From positions 294,392 through 358,391 of the forward strand of contig NZ_JAHKQH010000026.1 in the NCBI RefSeq assembly GCF_018861025.1: DNA of 64,000 bases, given 5' to 3'. The DNA comes from Psychrosphaera sp. B3R10. GTDB lineage: Bacteria > Pseudomonadota > Gammaproteobacteria > Enterobacterales > Alteromonadaceae. The translations under genes and the position numbers were made by a program. Of this stretch, positions 63,479-64,000 are shown piece after piece (the first letter of the stretch is position 1; each line of letters begins with the position of its first letter). The notes under the pieces are model-generated. The model saw only the letters and a list, made by a program, of their open reading frames with translations, was not told where the DNA came from and ran no database searches.

Positions 63479-64000
63479 ATGATTAAAAAGCACAAATTAG
63501 GTAAACGCGGTTATGAGCGCCGCACTTTAAGTTCGATAACCGCGACTCTCCTTTTGTCAGGCATGAGTTTTACTAGCTCAGCCGATAGTTTGTCGATAGG
63601 TGTTGGTGCCGCAGGCTTTGAAATGCCCTATCAAGAAACCAGTACTCAACAAATGTTTTTCCCCACCGTGAACTATGCTAAAGGCAATTTTCAAGTCGGT
63701 ATCTTTGGTGCTAGTTATAACATTAAACAAGAAGCCAGTTACGCCGTTTCAGTTGGCATTTCACCGGGCGAATTTTTCTTGGATGCATCAAAATCAAATG
63801 ATGTTTATATTCAACAACTCGATGACCGTTCATTTAGCCTTTACGTAAATAGCAAAGTCAGTTTTTATGGCACTTGGGGGGCGTTTTCAGCGTCATTAGA
63901 GCAGGATATTTCGGGCCAAAGTTCAGGCCAAAGAGTTGTTGCACAATACGCATATCCAATGACAGTAAGTCCTGAATTAACCATTACCCCATTAATTGAA
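63479..64000 (+). CDS. MipA/OmpV-family outer-membrane protein, C-terminus cut by the right edge
   Basis: The first 174 residues of an exported beta-barrel protein. GGAGGATAT supplies a strong ribosome site just before ATG 63479. A signal peptide (TATLLLSGMSFTSSADS) is followed by SLSIGVGAAGFEMPY and MFFPTVNYAKGNFQVGIFGA, a pattern of the MipA/OmpV (MltA-interacting protein) family. Members are outer-membrane proteins linked to peptidoglycan-remodelling complexes or stress. The gene is divergent from the membrane protein at 62664. Confidence 0.8.
   Translation, partial: MIKKHKLGKRGYERRTLSSITATLLLSGMSFTSSADSLSIGVGAAGFEMPYQETSTQQMFFPTVNYAKGNFQVGIFGASYNIKQEASYAVSVGISPGEFFLDASKSNDVYIQQLDDRSFSLYVNSKVSFYGTWGAFSASLEQDISGQSSGQRVVAQYAYPMTVSPELTITPLIE

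Overview
The window looks like the chromosome of a marine, polysaccharide-degrading gammaproteobacterium of the order Alteromonadales (Alteromonadaceae/Colwelliaceae-like). This rests on moderate-to-low G+C, many lipoproteins with acidic linkers, TonB-dependent receptors paired with glycan hydrolases, and housekeeping genes of gammaproteobacterial type (ybiT, pbpC with the bacterial alpha-2-macroglobulin gene, a VF530-family gene). No tRNA, rRNA, CRISPR array or intact insertion sequence was seen. All family calls come from reading motifs by eye; no search was run.

Region 1 (1-16.3 kb) is a beta-glucan (laminarin-type) utilisation locus. It holds a TonB-dependent receptor cut by the left edge, a secreted GH16 lipoprotein with six accessory modules, and a divergent lipoprotein that shares those modules and is probably a surface glycan-binding protein. 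An unusual di-haem oxidoreductase carrying a CBM6-like domain and a cytoplasmic GH3 glucosidase follow. A RibD/DHFR-like reductase sits between them. Glucan would be cut and held at the surface, imported through the receptor and finished by GH3. No dedicated regulator is visible.

Region 2 (16.3-31.4 kb) mixes core and accessory genes: a YgjV-type membrane protein, an unknown 395-aa protein, a sulfatase-YHYH fusion lipoprotein, and then a candidate peptide-ligation/trimming cluster. That cluster has an M20 peptidase divergent from two overlapping ATP-grasp ligases, followed by an M14 carboxypeptidase with FN3/DNRLRE-like modules and no signal peptide. VF530, YbiT and a CE2-like esterase follow.

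Region 3 (31.4-49 kb) is cell-envelope biology: an ECF sigma operon with two membrane proteins, a 56-aa protein, a 2,386-aa lipoprotein ending in 17 BspA/DUF285 repeats, and the pbpC/alpha-2-macroglobulin pair.

Region 4 (49-52.9 kb) is a decaying stretch with remnants of a Bcr/CflA-type transporter and an S41 protease, then an NmrA-like reductase, an alpha/beta hydrolase and a 7-bp tandem repeat.

Region 5 (52.9-64 kb) is a peptide-catabolism island on the minus strand. One unit is TonB receptor, alpha/beta hydrolase, PepQ-like prolidase and MFS transporter, ending in a terminator. The other is an M81 (MlrC-like) metallopeptidase with an S12 (MlrB-like) serine hydrolase. It resembles the microcystin mlrBCD set without mlrA. 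The window closes with a membrane protein and the start of a MipA/OmpV-type outer-membrane protein.
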